From: Atkinsonella hypoxylon
Taxonomy: Eukaryota; Ascomycota; Sordariomycetes; Hypocreales; Clavicipitaceae
DNA: 64,000 nt
Reading direction: 5' to 3'
Assembly (NCBI GenBank): GCA_000729835.1
Contig: JFHB01000051.1
Location: 103,957-167,956 of the forward strand
The notes under the pieces: generated by a model
Database searches by the model: none
The model's input: only the letters and a program-made list of their open reading frames with translations
Told to the model about the DNA's origin: nothing
Position numbers and translations under genes: made by a program
In this document: in pieces, positions 1 through 10,706 of the stretch
Position numbering within the stretch: the stretch's first letter is position 1
Layout: every line of letters begins with the position of its first letter

Positions 1-202
1 TCTGTTTCTGAACTCTTTGGGGATCTTTTCGCGCCAATCTCTCATTGCGTCGTTCTTGGATCTCAGCCTTGCCTACACCATATGATTAGTATATGTTCCT
101 AATCAATGGGATAAGCTTGCTGTGCACACCCTTTTTGATAGCTTTGGCTTTATCAGCCTTACGCTGAGCCTGAACAGGGTTATAGTTCCGTTCCTTTGGC
201 AT
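1..202 (-). CDS. WBP11-like pre-mRNA splicing protein, 5' part only
   Basis: This is the N-terminal end of a gene running off the left edge. The ATG is at 202. Exon 1 (202-130) encodes MPKERNYNPVQAQRKADKAK followed by AIKK. A 57-bp intron (129-73, GT-AG, with a TACTAAT branch-like site) keeps the frame, and exon 2 (72-1) continues with the very basic GKAEIQERRNERLARKDPQR and then VQKQ. This lysine/arginine-rich start is typical of fungal members of the Wbp11 family, which are nuclear proteins tied to pre-mRNA splicing. The family call rests on the N-terminal pattern only, since the proline-rich C-terminus lies outside the window. The joined frame has no stop, which supports the splice. Confidence 0.72.
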
Positions 203-1163
203 TTCGCAAGTTCTTGAGCTTTGAAGAGGTGAAGAAACAGCCCACAGAGCTGATCAAGCTTGAAATGTGAGGTGGGTCCACATTGACAGCCAATCAAGTA
301 TCTTACATGTGATCAGTGGTTTCAAATCGTGTAAAGAATAGACTTGCTGCGCACGCTACATTCCTTTCCCTCTTTTTTATTGCACATGACAACCGTATGG
401 GAAGATTTTCTAAGCTTGCGAGCGCTTGGGAATGCTGATCTTGGCTACTGCTGAAGGGAATTCATCTCGGCAAGTCCTTGGGGCCAAGATAATACACACT
501 TACTCCGTAGGCACCTCGATGTTCCGGGAAATGGCACAAGCGTAGGCGCTTGCAGCCTCACAAATCAACCTACTCCATAAAGACAACAGGGACTTGCATC
601 ACATAGCATTTAATTATCCATGGCTCACATGTCCACGTGTCTCCTTCCTTGCCAATCCACGGTTGGCCAGACCAAAGTCGCTGTGCCATGTCGGTCTGAG
701 AAACTTCAGTCTCCAACTCGACACCGGCAGTCAACGAGCGGCAATTACCGAGGTTAGTTACAAGTAAGTTAACTTGGGCTTACTCTGAACTAGTCACAGG
801 GCTGAGTATGAGAATTTGAGTTGCGCAAGCTTAAACATTTACCTTAAAAATCTCGCATCGGTCGGACTAGCGCCTCGCACGCCATTTGTAACAGGGCATT
901 GTTCGTACCACCAAGTAGGGCAATCCAGTCAGTCTGGAAGCGCGTCTAGGATGCAGATTCCATCATCCATTCAGGCTCTGAAACAGACAGTACTTGATTG
1001 CGCAAGGCTCTTGCAAGTCTCTTGTTGCAAGTCTCTTGCAATTCGACTGTGATAATATGGTCACATATACAGACTCACAAATTTGGCGATAGACTTCCTC
1101 TGGATTTCTCGAAGGCGGCCTAATGAGTTGTGAAATATACGTCTTATAATCAATGTGACTTCT
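203..1163. other. intergenic, no gene seen
   Basis: This gap lies between the start of the WBP11-like gene and the 3' end of LCP5. Short open frames occur on both strands but none looks conserved. It carries one TACTCCGTA motif at 501-509. The 5' part should hold the WBP11-like promoter. Confidence 0.6.
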
Positions 1164-2300
1164 TCACCGGTTCTTGCCTCTATCCCTGCGACCAGCCTCC
1201 AATATCTTAGCCTTCTTTCGAAATCGGTCGCCCATGGCCATTCCATGGCCACTACCTCTGGGACCGTCAGCGGTGTCAAGTCCGCGCTTTCGGCTTTTGT
1301 CAAGCAGAGCACGAACACCTCCGCCAGCGGGGCCCTTGCGCTTTGTCAGACGATCAATGCGATCAATGCCTTCACCCAGGTTGTGCCACTCTTCTCCACC
1401 AAATTGCATGCGCTCGTTCCGGCCAGCTGCCTTGTTCTTCTTGGCCCTTTCCTTTTTGCTCTCCTTCGGTAAGCGGACGAAGTTGGTTTCTTCGTACTCA
1501 CGTCGCTCAGCTTCATCCTTCCGTTCTTCAGCGGTCTTCATCTTACGACCACCTTGGACTATAGTTGTGCCGATACTAGGCACGGCCATCGGAGCGGTAG
1601 ACAGCTCTTCGTTGACGAACTCCTCCATGGTAAACGACTTGTGAGCTCTGCGCTCATTCCGGTCCTTGGGACGCCTAGTTTCCATGATAACCCTGTCTCG
1701 TTTCGGCGGCACATAAATACCGCTCGACTTTTCGTTGTGGTTGTATTGTCGGACAGTCTCATCATCAATCATTGTGCTAATGTTGGGCGCTGCCGACACT
1801 TTTCCTCTGCTCGGCTGTGGTCGATGTTCTGCCTCACTTTCTTCGCTTGACTCTTCATCGCTTCCATCTCGGTCCACCTCTGACTCTGACACTGACTCGT
1901 TCTCTGCAAATTTCTTCTTCGAATGAGCTTTTGTTTCTTGGTCGGCAGTTCGTTGGGCATCAGCTGACGCTCGAAGGAATCGTTCAATTGAGAATCGCAG
2001 TGTCTCCTCCAAGGGTCTGACTCCCTTTTCTATGTACAAACGCAGTTCGACCAGCTTTGAGCGGACAGAATCGTCCAATTCCTGGTCCAAAAAGTCGGAC
2101 TTGGAGTTGCGAATTTTGAGGAGAATCAGGAAGACGAGGTTTTGAAGGTAGGATAAAAGAATCTCGTTTTTGACGTCGAGTAGCGAGATGCCATCTTTGG
2201 GATATTCTACATGTGCGATCTTTGGGGTAGCTTCTTGAGCCAGTGATAATGATTGCGTCAAAGAAGCCAGTAAGACTGACAATGTAGCTGGTGCAGCCAT
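1164..2300 (-). CDS. LCP5: Lcp5/neuroguidin-type U3 snoRNP protein (Sas10/Utp3/C1D family)
   Basis: This is a single-exon gene of 378 aa. Lcp5 is a nucleolar U3 snoRNP-associated factor needed for early 18S rRNA processing in the small-subunit processome. Residues about 1-95 form the helical Sas10/Utp3/C1D domain (MAAPATLSVLLASLTQSLSL, then KDGISLLDVKNEILLSYLQN). An acidic low-complexity stretch follows (EVDRDGSDEESSEESEAEH), then the family's SGIYVPPKRDRVIME-like segment and a basic C-terminus ending RFRKKAKILEAGRRDRGKNR. The frame is open upstream to 2315, but that first codon is TTG, so the ATG at 2300 was chosen. The gene diverges from the TM9 gene across about 520 bp. No introns are needed and the length fits the family. 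Confidence 0.9.
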   Translation of the reverse strand: MAAPATLSVLLASLTQSLSLAQEATPKIAHVEYPKDGISLLDVKNEILLSYLQNLVFLILLKIRNSKSDFLDQELDDSVRSKLVELRLYIEKGVRPLEETLRFSIERFLRASADAQRTADQETKAHSKKKFAENESVSESEVDRDGSDEESSEESEAEHRPQPSRGKVSAAPNISTMIDDETVRQYNHNEKSSGIYVPPKRDRVIMETRRPKDRNERRAHKSFTMEEFVNEELSTAPMAVPSIGTTIVQGGRKMKTAEERKDEAERREYEETNFVRLPKESKKERAKKNKAAGRNERMQFGGEEWHNLGEGIDRIDRLTKRKGPAGGGVRALLDKSRKRGLDTADGPRGSGHGMAMGDRFRKKAKILEAGRRDRGKNR

Positions 2301-2820
2301 TTGAACCGACTTCAACTGCTTTGCGGTCGCACTGTTGAACGTGAGGGAAAATCACAAGGCCGTCAAAGGGAAATCGCGCCAAACAAGAATAGCCAAAAAA
2401 TTTAGTGGGGCGGTAATCGAATTTTATCTTATCCAAAGTCCTTCGGCCTAGTGAAGATAAGCAAGCACTGATGACCATGTCCCGGATATCCTGACTAAGC
2501 TGCTTCGGGCAACAGTGTTCAGATTGATTTGTTGCTGGCTGTGAAGCACTGGCTTTGCACTTGTATCTTTGACTTTGAGATCGGTCCGTTCGAACTCTGG
2601 CATTGAGCCATTGCCTTGTCATTCTTTGAATGGAATTGTTAGCTGCTATAGAGGAGCGGATTTGAGTTCTCTTTGTGCCTATCTGCTTTTCCTGAACTAT
2701 CAGACAGAGCTCGTGTTGCTCATATCGCTGAGCTTGTGTTCTAAGACCAACCTATCCTCGCGACCGAAAGACCTCCCAATCGAGCCGACTTGTTATGTCA
2801 TAGATACTCTGGGCATCAAA
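2301..2820. promoter_or_regulatory. divergent promoter region, LCP5 / TM9 gene
   Basis: These 520 bp separate two head-to-head genes, so they must hold both promoters and both 5' leaders. No TATA box or named factor site stands out. The TM9 frame is open back to 2569, but the signal peptide argues that this part is leader. Confidence 0.5.
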
Positions 2821-4833
2821 ATGTACCTGAAAAACACTGCGCAGCAGGCGCTGCTCGTTACCGTGCTTGCGGTACCGCAGCTCGCCTCAGCTTTCTATCT
2901 GCCTGGTGTTGCTCCAACCTCATACAAGCGCGACGATCAAGTACCTTTATACGTCAACAAGATATCGCCAACTGCTGCTCTAGACTACAGACTACACGCG
3001 GTAGTTTCGTACGATTACTATCATCCAGCTTTTCAGTTCTGTCAACCGAACGGTGGCCCCAAGCATGTGTCCGAGAGCTTGGGTAGTATTCTCTTTGGCG
3101 ACAGAATCATGACCTCGCCATTCGACTTGCGAATGCTCCGAAATGAGACTTGCAAGCCTTTGTGCAAAGTCTCGTATACAGAAAATATGAGGGCATTCAT
3201 CAACGACAGGATCTATCAAGGCTATAGCTTGAACTGGTTGGTGGATGGCTTGCCGGCAGGCCAGAAAATCCAAGACGAGCTCACTGGTACTACCTTTTAT
3301 AGTCCTGGCTTCGCCCTTGGCGACTATCAAATCCTAGACAATGAAAATGAAGAGGAGAAGCTGTCCTTCAACAACCACTACGAGATTTGGATAGAATATC
3401 ACGAGGTCAATGGGAACCCCAATCAGCTCCGTGTTGTTGGAGTGGTTGTACAGCCTTTTTCCAAGGCTTATAAAAATGAACCAGACTGCTCTGATAACCA
3501 CCCACTGCTCACCCTCGAGGATGGTGATAAGACCCAGGACGTTTACTTTAGCTACAGCGTGTTCTGGAGAAAGTCAGACACCGCTTGGGCCACTCGATGG
3601 GACAAGTACCTGCATGTATTCGACCCCAAGATTCACTGGTTCTGGCTCATTGACACAGCCATCATTGTCGTTATTCTCGTTTTGACTGTCATGTCGATTC
3701 TCGTTCGTACTCTGAAAAAGGACATTGCGCGCTATAATCGTCTTGACTCCATCAATCTGGATGATCTCAGTGGTACTTCAGCGGTCGAAGACGGCGTGCA
3801 GGAGGATTCCGGTTGGAAGCTCGTTCATGGTGATGTTTTCCGCACACCAACGCAACCCCTTTTGCTGTCTGTTTTGCTGGGCAGTGGTGCTCAGCTATTT
3901 GTCATGACTGGTTGCACCATAGTCTTTGCTTTGCTAGGCTTCCTGTCTCCCTCCAACCGTGGCTCGTTGGGTACCATTATGATTATTCTATACACAATCC
4001 TTGGATTTGTCGGAGGATACACTTCAGCAAGAACGTACAAGGCGATGCAGGGAGAGCAGTGGAAGCTGAACATTATATTGACTCCTGTGCTTGTTCCTGG
4101 TATCGTGTTTGCGGCATTCTTATTTCTCGACCTCTTCCTCTGGGCTAAGCAGTCATCTGGTGCCGTACCATTCTCCACTATGCTCGTCATTATCGCCATT
4201 TGGTTCATCATCTCGGTACCTTTGTCGGTAGCTGGTTCTTGGCTCGGATTCCGGAGCAGCCAGATCGAAGCCCCAGTTCGCACGAACCAAATTCCCCGCC
4301 AGATTCCCCCAGCAACGACCTATTTGCGACCTATTCCCAGTATGCTAATTGTTGGTCTGCTGCCTTTCGGTGCCATCTTCGTCGAACTGTACTTCATCAT
4401 GAGCTCAATCTGGTTTAGTCGAATTTACTACATGTTTGGCTTTCTCTTCCTCTGCTATGGCCTCATGGTCATTGTTTGCGCTGCTGCGACCATTCTCATG
4501 ACATACTTCTTACTCTGCGCCGAGAATTATCACTGGCAATGGCGATCGTTTCTTGCTGCTGGTATGAGTGGTGGTTACATCTTTCTCAACTGCCTCTTAT
4601 ATCTCATCACCAAGGTGAAACTTGGCGGCTTAGCAGGAATTGTCCTGTACTTGGGCTACAGTGCTCTGATTTCTTTCCTATTCTTCATTCTTGCTGGTGA
4701 GTCTAACATGATCTACTATCTATGGATCCTTCTGGGGGCAATGAAGGCTAACGTGATGCAACCAGGTTCCATCGGTCACTTTGCTAGCTGGTGGTTCGTC
4801 AGGAAGATTTATTCGTCGATCAAGATTGACTAA
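2821..4833 (+). CDS. TM9 superfamily protein (nonaspanin, Emp70-like)
   Basis: This is a single-exon gene of 670 aa. TM9SF/Emp70 proteins sit in Golgi and endosomal membranes and take part in membrane-protein sorting, adhesion and metal homeostasis. A signal peptide covers residues 1-23 (VTVLAVPQLASAFYLPGVAP around the cleavage site). A large lumenal domain of about 260 residues with the usual PGVAPTSYKRDDQVPLYVNK start follows, then nine membrane segments from about residue 275 on. The tail ends in KID, the K-x-D/E signal that binds COPI coat and keeps these proteins in the Golgi. The open frame reaches back to 2569, but the ATG at 2821 directly precedes the signal peptide and was chosen. 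Which of the fungal Emp70/Tmn paralogues it matches is not settled. Confidence 0.92.
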   Translation: MYLKNTAQQALLVTVLAVPQLASAFYLPGVAPTSYKRDDQVPLYVNKISPTAALDYRLHAVVSYDYYHPAFQFCQPNGGPKHVSESLGSILFGDRIMTSPFDLRMLRNETCKPLCKVSYTENMRAFINDRIYQGYSLNWLVDGLPAGQKIQDELTGTTFYSPGFALGDYQILDNENEEEKLSFNNHYEIWIEYHEVNGNPNQLRVVGVVVQPFSKAYKNEPDCSDNHPLLTLEDGDKTQDVYFSYSVFWRKSDTAWATRWDKYLHVFDPKIHWFWLIDTAIIVVILVLTVMSILVRTLKKDIARYNRLDSINLDDLSGTSAVEDGVQEDSGWKLVHGDVFRTPTQPLLLSVLLGSGAQLFVMTGCTIVFALLGFLSPSNRGSLGTIMIILYTILGFVGGYTSARTYKAMQGEQWKLNIILTPVLVPGIVFAAFLFLDLFLWAKQSSGAVPFSTMLVIIAIWFIISVPLSVAGSWLGFRSSQIEAPVRTNQIPRQIPPATTYLRPIPSMLIVGLLPFGAIFVELYFIMSSIWFSRIYYMFGFLFLCYGLMVIVCAAATILMTYFLLCAENYHWQWRSFLAAGMSGGYIFLNCLLYLITKVKLGGLAGIVLYLGYSALISFLFFILAGESNMIYYLWILLGAMKANVMQPGSIGHFASWWFVRKIYSSIKID

Positions 4834-5173
4834 ATACCACACAAATGTGGTGATTAATTTTGAGACCAGGGCAGCAGGGACATTGCTACAAGCGGTTTGC
4901 AAATTCACTGATGGTTCACGTGTATCATTATTTGTATGACCAGCGAATGCATTGTGATGCTTCCAAACTTGCAAAAAACTGTAAGGCACAGCATTCAGAG
5001 TCGACTCAGCATTGTTGGGGAAAAAGTGGATTCACTATAGAAAGAATATAAGTATTTTTTCCATTTCACAAGATACAATCATAAAGTGTAAGTGCACGTC
5101 CAGGCGTTGAATTCCAAGATTTGGAAATATACGTAGGTGCTTGGTTTGCGCGTACGGCACATCATTCGCCCGC
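4834..5173. other. convergent 3' intergenic region
   Basis: This AT-rich gap of 340 bp lies between the stop codons of the TM9 gene and MED4. It should hold both 3' UTRs and poly(A) sites. No gene was seen. Confidence 0.6.
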
Positions 5174-6252
5174 TCACTCATCGTCGTCATCATCATCAAG
5201 GTCATCCCAGTTGGTAAACTGAAACTGCTTCTTCTCTCCCGACCCAGCGCCAGGTCTCGCAGGAGCTGCACCCTCTGGCTGTCCACTAATGAGACTGGCT
5301 CTTCTCCATGCCTCCTGCTCCCTCTCTCTCTGGCGTTCTCTTTCAATGCGCGCTCGTTCGCGTTCCTCACGGAGCTGTCTCTCCCTGGCTTCGCGCTCAG
5401 CCTGCTCCTGCTCTTCCCTAGCCTTGCGCTCTTCTTCCTCTTTGCGCTTCCGTTCTTCTTCCATAGCGGGATCATAACCTTTCGGGTCAATTCCCTGCTC
5501 TACAAGCATCTGATAAGACGCCAGGGCACCTGACCGAATCTGGTCTTCCAGTGGCCAAGGAAAGAACAGCTGGCCTGATAGAGGGTTGAGATATTGACTC
5601 ATTCCTTCTGGCAGACTCGTATTCGTGCTCGTTGTAGTTTGCTGTGTGGGCTGCTCCGAGGCCACAGCCGGAGTACCGTTAAGCGCAGGGCTTTGTGGTT
5701 GCGACGGAGTGCGAGCCGACGGCGTGAGCGCAGATGGCAGTTGAGATTCAGTGTTGGGCGTTTGAGTCTGCGTTTGGGTCTCCGGAGGCGTAGTTGCCCC
5801 TTCTACGGTCGCGCTTGGAGGAAGCGTCGTTTTGCTGATGCGCCGCGCATAGCTGAGAAGTTCTTCGTACGCAATGGGGTAATTGGGTTCGGATGGATAT
5901 GTGGTGGTATGAGTGGTAACGATGTCTTTGCGGGTGTTGGCGAGGGTAGTCAATGTGTCACGAATCTGTGCGTCTAGGATAGCGGACGACTGTCGAAGTT
6001 TCTGGATTCGCAGGAAATTGTTTTGATGCGTTTGGACTGTCAGGAACAGGGTCTGTCAGCTTTGGGTTCATCAGGAGCAGTGGATAATGGGAATTTGGGC
6101 CTACCTTCCTCGAGTCCCTTGCTCAAATCGGTATCTGCTGCTTTGAGCTCCTCGGCGTAGGTGGTGGACGGATGATACTTGGCTACGGAGTCTATGAGGT
6201 TTGACAGCGCCTTCTCCAATCGCTCGAAGCGACTGTCTATGTATTTGTCCAT
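5174..6252 (-). CDS. MED4: Mediator complex subunit 4
   Basis: This is a two-exon gene of 336 aa: exon 1 6252-6105, intron 6104-6037 (68 bp), exon 2 6036-5174. The join gives GLEEVQTHQNNFLRIQKLRQ in frame. Med4 belongs to the middle module of Mediator, which links activators to RNA polymerase II. The N-terminal coiled region (residues 1-110) and the block YPIAYEELLSYARRISKTT (about 125-145) mark the family. The PWPLEDQIRSGALASYQ block (about 220-235) is its conserved second part. After that comes a long Glu/Arg helix rich in EEERKAREE and an acidic tail ending NWDDLDDDDDDE, common in filamentous fungi. The start lies 275 bp from QCR10 on the other strand, so the two probably share a promoter. 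Confidence 0.93.
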
Positions 6253-6527
6253 GATTTGGCGATTTTCCGCCGGTGCAATCCGTTACAGGCAGGATCATGC
6301 AGCAAAGTTTAGTGCGAGGCTGAAGTAGCTCTGGTGGACCCTTTTTGCTTATCTGTGATTGGAGGTTAAATCCTAATGCTGTGTGGCTCGGGCCTGAGGC
6401 CACCATCCTCCGACATTTCCCGTCGGCAAACTGACGTATCAGACGTTGTTCGGCTTCAGAATTGAAGATTCTACTGCCAAGCAATTGAATCTTTGTGACA
6501 GGCTCCAATCGCCATTTTTCCGTCAAC
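6253..6527. promoter_or_regulatory. shared divergent promoter, MED4 / QCR10
   Basis: Only 275 bp separate the two start codons, which point away from each other. Both promoters and both leaders must fit here. No specific motif is claimed. Confidence 0.55.
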
Positions 6528-7377
6528 ATGGTCTACCAAGTATGTGAGCTTCTGATATCGTCGAATTTCCTGAGGATCCCGGTGATCTCTACCTGACTTC
6601 TCACCGCTGGTGAATGCCTGTATCTGATTAAATCCTCTCTGTAGACTCCTGTCCGCGCTGCGGAATTCAGAAGCCCCTACGGCCCCAAGTACGTCACGGA
6701 TATTTCGATGACTTCGATCTTTTCTGAATAGCATGCTTCGGAAACGACGCATGACTGGATTAACACAGAGCGATCAATCTGGAACGATGCTGACCAAGTC
6801 ACCGACAGGTACGCGTTCGAGCCCAACTTGAACGGCTGGAACAAGACCACCATCCTCCGAACGTGAGTTATTGGCCATCAAGCTAGAATATGGCGGGTAG
6901 CACGATAGATCTAGCCGGACAACATCGAAGTCTGGGACCATATAAAGCCATGATTAAGGAGAACGTGTTGCTGCATCCTTCATGGACTCGGATCTGGACT
7001 GGCGTTATCTCTCAGGGTGTCATGATGTCTTTAGTCCCTGAAGATACTCGTTGCGATACGTGCTGCGTGTTGAAACAGGGATAATCGCTAACAATTCGCC
7101 AGAACGGTCAGAACTGCTTCTTTCGGTGGCGCTGCCGTAGTCGGGCTCCTTCTGTACGCTTCCGGCATTCCTCGTGTCCAGCAGGATGTTCTCCAGGTGG
7201 GTTGATTGCAAGTTGTGTGAAATAAAAGGGGATGTTGTCGTTCTAATTGGAGAGACAGAAACTTCCTTTAGTCGGTCGATATTTCGTCAAGGAGGAGATC
7301 CACCCTCAGGATAATGTACGTTTGAGATCTTTGGCTCTATACCTCAGCATTCTACTAACGAACTACAGCCCTTCTAA
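6528..7377 (+). CDS. QCR10: cytochrome b-c1 complex subunit 10 (complex III)
   Basis: This gene has six exons and encodes 89 aa: 6528-6539, 6645-6688, 6809-6862, 7103-7196, 7259-7315 and 7369-7377. The product starts MVYQTPVRAAEFRSPYGPKY and contains FEPNLNGWNKTTILR, one membrane helix (GGAAVVGLLLYASGIPRVQQ) and the end KEEIHPQDNPF. This is the fungal Qcr10 pattern: a small, one-pass inner-membrane subunit at the edge of the bc1 complex. All introns are GT-AG; the last has a TACTAAC branch site. Exon 4 could also begin 8 nt later at a second AG, but that shifts the frame unless joined differently, so 7103 is preferred with some doubt. The final exon holds only two codons and the stop. Five introns in 270 coding bases is extreme. 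Confidence 0.86.
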
Positions 7378-7974
7378 AAGAAATCGGCAGAGAAAAGACT
7401 GTAGAATAGAATTCTGTCGATGGCAAGGACCTTCCCTTTGTACAAGATACTCACAATAGAACCCTTCTTGTTTCGACATGCTGTCTGATTGGAAGTGACG
7501 TGAATGAATCCAAATTTGACCTCAATCTGACGGAATCACACGATGATGCCACAGCCACAGCCTTTAAAATGCACTCTGACAAAGGTTGCGTGGAGGAGGA
7601 ACACACCACAGGGCTCCCATGTTTCAAAGCGTACCTTGCTTAGACAAACACTACTACTCTGCAGTGTTTGCAGATTTCAGGATTCATATTGGTTGTAGAC
7701 TGTCGTGGGATAAATGACACGGTGTATGTACAGTATGAACACTGTCTATTTGCTTGGTGACAGGTAAGTTGAACAACAACTCCTTGTGTTGAACCACGCA
7801 GTGCACGCACCACAACCAATGAGTCCTTCTGCCAACCTTCTCATACCGCGGTGAATTAAAATTGAATTGTTACGCTCCTTTCTATTCCTATTCACATCGT
7901 CAATGATGCAAGTTGAGATATTCGTACACATAATTCTTCACTGACCGGCGCTGCTGAGGTCACAGCCCAAAAGT
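7378..7974. other. intergenic, QCR10 3' end and ALG10 promoter
   Basis: These 600 bp lie between two genes on the same strand. No further gene, tRNA or strong repeat was seen. Confidence 0.6.
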
Positions 7975-10363
7975 ATGGCAGACAATCCTATCCTCAATGT
8001 GTTCAGCACAACTTCCCTAGCTGCCCTGACTCTCTCGGCGCCCCTAATTCTTTTCTTGTTTCGGCAAAAGAAACAAGAAATAGGGATTTTACTATCATTT
8101 TCATTCGTTACCTTGTCCAGCGTGGCGTGGCACGCATGGGTTTCTCAGACAGTTCCACAGCCATATCTAGTACGTAAGCTTCGGACCTTGATGAAACTGG
8201 TCTGCTTATAAGTTCTGCAGGACGAGGTCTTTCATATCCCCCAGGCTCAAAAGTACTGTGAGGGGAAGTTACTCGAGTGGGATGACAAGATTACGACTCC
8301 GCCCGGCTTGTACGTCTGACTTCATTGGTGTCCCCCTACTTGACTACGCAACACGTCTGACCTCGGCAGGTATCTATTTTCCGTACTTCTTCAGAAAGCA
8401 GCTAATGCCACTGGAATGTCATGGCTGTTTGATTGCGGAGCGGACAGTCTTCGTCTAACGAATGTTCTGGGTCTCATGGTGCTTGCGCCCCTGGCGCTGC
8501 TGTGTCGTCATGAAATTGAATCATGCCTTTATCAGGCTCATTCGTCGGCAAGACTAAAGACACTCTCGTCGTATGCCACTCACACAGCCGTGAACATTGC
8601 ATTATTTCCATTACTGTTCTTTTTTTCAGGTTTATATTACACTGATGTGCTCTCTACGGCTGTGGTCATGGGTGCTTTCCTTAATCACCTGAAGCGTGTT
8701 GGGCGAGATCGAAGCTCATGGGGAAGCGACTTCGTGACTATACTCCTCGGTCTTGCCACGCTATTCATGAGACAGACGAATGTCTTTTGGGTCGTCACGT
8801 GGATGGGCGGTCTGGAAGCGGTTCACGCAATCAAGACGCTGAGGCCTCGACCAGTGGACCAGCCATTCATCACGACCTTGAGTGAACAGCTGAGATTCTA
8901 TGCTTGGAGATACTCTGTCGGCGATGTGCACGATCCGCCTCTAGGTCTGGCCTGGCCGGACGGTAAGCAAATATGAACCACTAATGATATGCCCACGTAC
9001 TAATATCACTCAGATATGCTGGCTACAATAATTAGCTTTTCTGTTGCCGTCCTATGCAACCCTATCAGGGTGGTGCGCCAGGTCTGGCCCTACATATTCG
9101 TGTTGGTGGCCTTTGCAGGATTTGTTGCATGGAATGGCGCCGTGGTTCTAGGTAAGTATGCAATTTATCTCTTTTTCTCCAGAAGCTAGATTGTCTCATA
9201 TTTCAACAGGAGACAAGTCAAACCACGTGGCCACGACTCACCTCGCGCAAATGCTGTACATCTGGCCCTTCTTTGCTTTTTTCTCCCTGCCACTCCTTCT
9301 GCCATATGCCGTTTCCCTTCTCAATGGCGTCGTTCATCTATGCCGATTCGGAAGCCGCCGAGGCGATACAACCAAGAGCTCGAGAACACCTTCCATAGCA
9401 TCTACCAAGACGCCATCAAGTTCCGACAAGCAAAGGTCCTCTGGAAGCACCAACAACGGCCCGCCACCCTGCTCCGATGATGAGCACCCATCATCAGCCA
9501 AGCTCTCCCCAGAGTTGCGAATGGCATCTACCACATTCAACAAAACAGTCGGTATCTGGGCATTATACATTCTTGCTACTTTCGCTGCTTCAGCCGTGGT
9601 TGTCAAATTCAATACCATCGTCCATCCATTCACGCTCGCCGACAACAGACACTACATGTTCTACATCTTCCGATACACCATTCGCCGGGGCAGCCTAGTC
9701 CGATACTTGCTCATCATTCCCTACACGCTCAGTCGCTGGATGGTCTGGGGCACAGTCGCAGGGTGCCCGGACTGGACGCTGTCCCCGCGCACCACATCAC
9801 GCTCCTCCCGCTACAGTACTTCACAGCCGGGCCGATTCATAAGCAAGCCCTTTTGGATCGCCTGCGCCAAGAACAAAACACAAAGTGATGCCCCGTACCC
9901 GCAGAACATGGATGCTCTGTCGACAGTATCAACTGCAGAGGCGAAGAAGCAGATACAGAATACCGCAGGCCGTGACCCTCTCTCATTCTCCGCTGAACCA
10001 ATCTCAACTTCCACGGGCTTGGTATTCCTCCTTGCAACGGCGCTGTCGCTGATAACTGCACCACTCGTGGAGCCTCGCTACTTTATCATCCCCTGGGTGA
10101 TGTGGCGTCTTCTCGTGCCAGCCTGGCGAGCTGACGACGGCCGCCCAGTACATGGACTATCTGATGATATCAATGCGCAATATTTGACAGGGAAGATGGT
10201 AATATTCTTCAGGCGTTATGACGTCAGACTTGTTTTGGAAACCATATGGTTCATGACCATCAATATAATCACAGGATACATCTTCCTCATGAAACCATAT
10301 GTGTGGAAAGATGAGCATGGCCAAATCTTGGACGGAGGACGCTTGCAGCGATTCATGTGGTGA
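7975..10363 (+). CDS. ALG10: alpha-1,2-glucosyltransferase Alg10 (Die2)
   Basis: This gene has five exons and encodes 722 aa: 7975-8169, 8221-8309, 8370-8962, 9014-9151 and 9210-10363. Alg10 adds the third and last glucose from dolichyl-phosphate-glucose to the dolichol-linked oligosaccharide in the ER, the step that makes the N-glycan precursor fit for transfer. The signature DEVFHIPQAQKYCEGKLLEW begins at residue 66, directly at the second exon. FSGLYYTDVLST and LFMRQTNVFWVVTWMGGLE follow, then many membrane helices, and the C-terminal FRYTIRRGS and VEPRYFIIPW blocks. A Ser/Thr-rich cytosolic loop (about residues 385-440) and a second polar insert make the protein longer than yeast Alg10, as in other filamentous fungi. 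The intron frames all close. Confidence 0.93.
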
Positions 10364-10706
10364 CCATGGGCTTGTCTCTTTTTTCGATCAAGTGTATATA
10401 TATGACACCATGTGTAAAGTAATCTTGTAAATTTGTCCAGCGTGTGGACTATTTAAGATTCAAAATCATGCGCCAGATAAGGCACCGCGGATACAATTCA
10501 TAAGTAATATCGCGCGCAATATAGACTACGAAGAACAAGCCTGTAATCAAGAACGCCGTGCATGATTTCCCGAAACAGCCCCATTCAAGTCCATAGGTCA
10601 TATTCACAAATCAGTTCCATTCCAAGTCCGGTTCCAAGTCCAATCCCGAACCGTATCACCCAGTTTTCATTTGGCTTGTTTCTTGTCGAAAAATTTCATG
10701 TCATCA
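10364..10706. other. convergent 3' intergenic region
   Basis: This 343-bp gap separates the ends of ALG10 and the small unknown gene. A run of short CCAAGTCC/CCATTCC repeats lies at about 10,605-10,650. No gene was seen. Confidence 0.55.
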
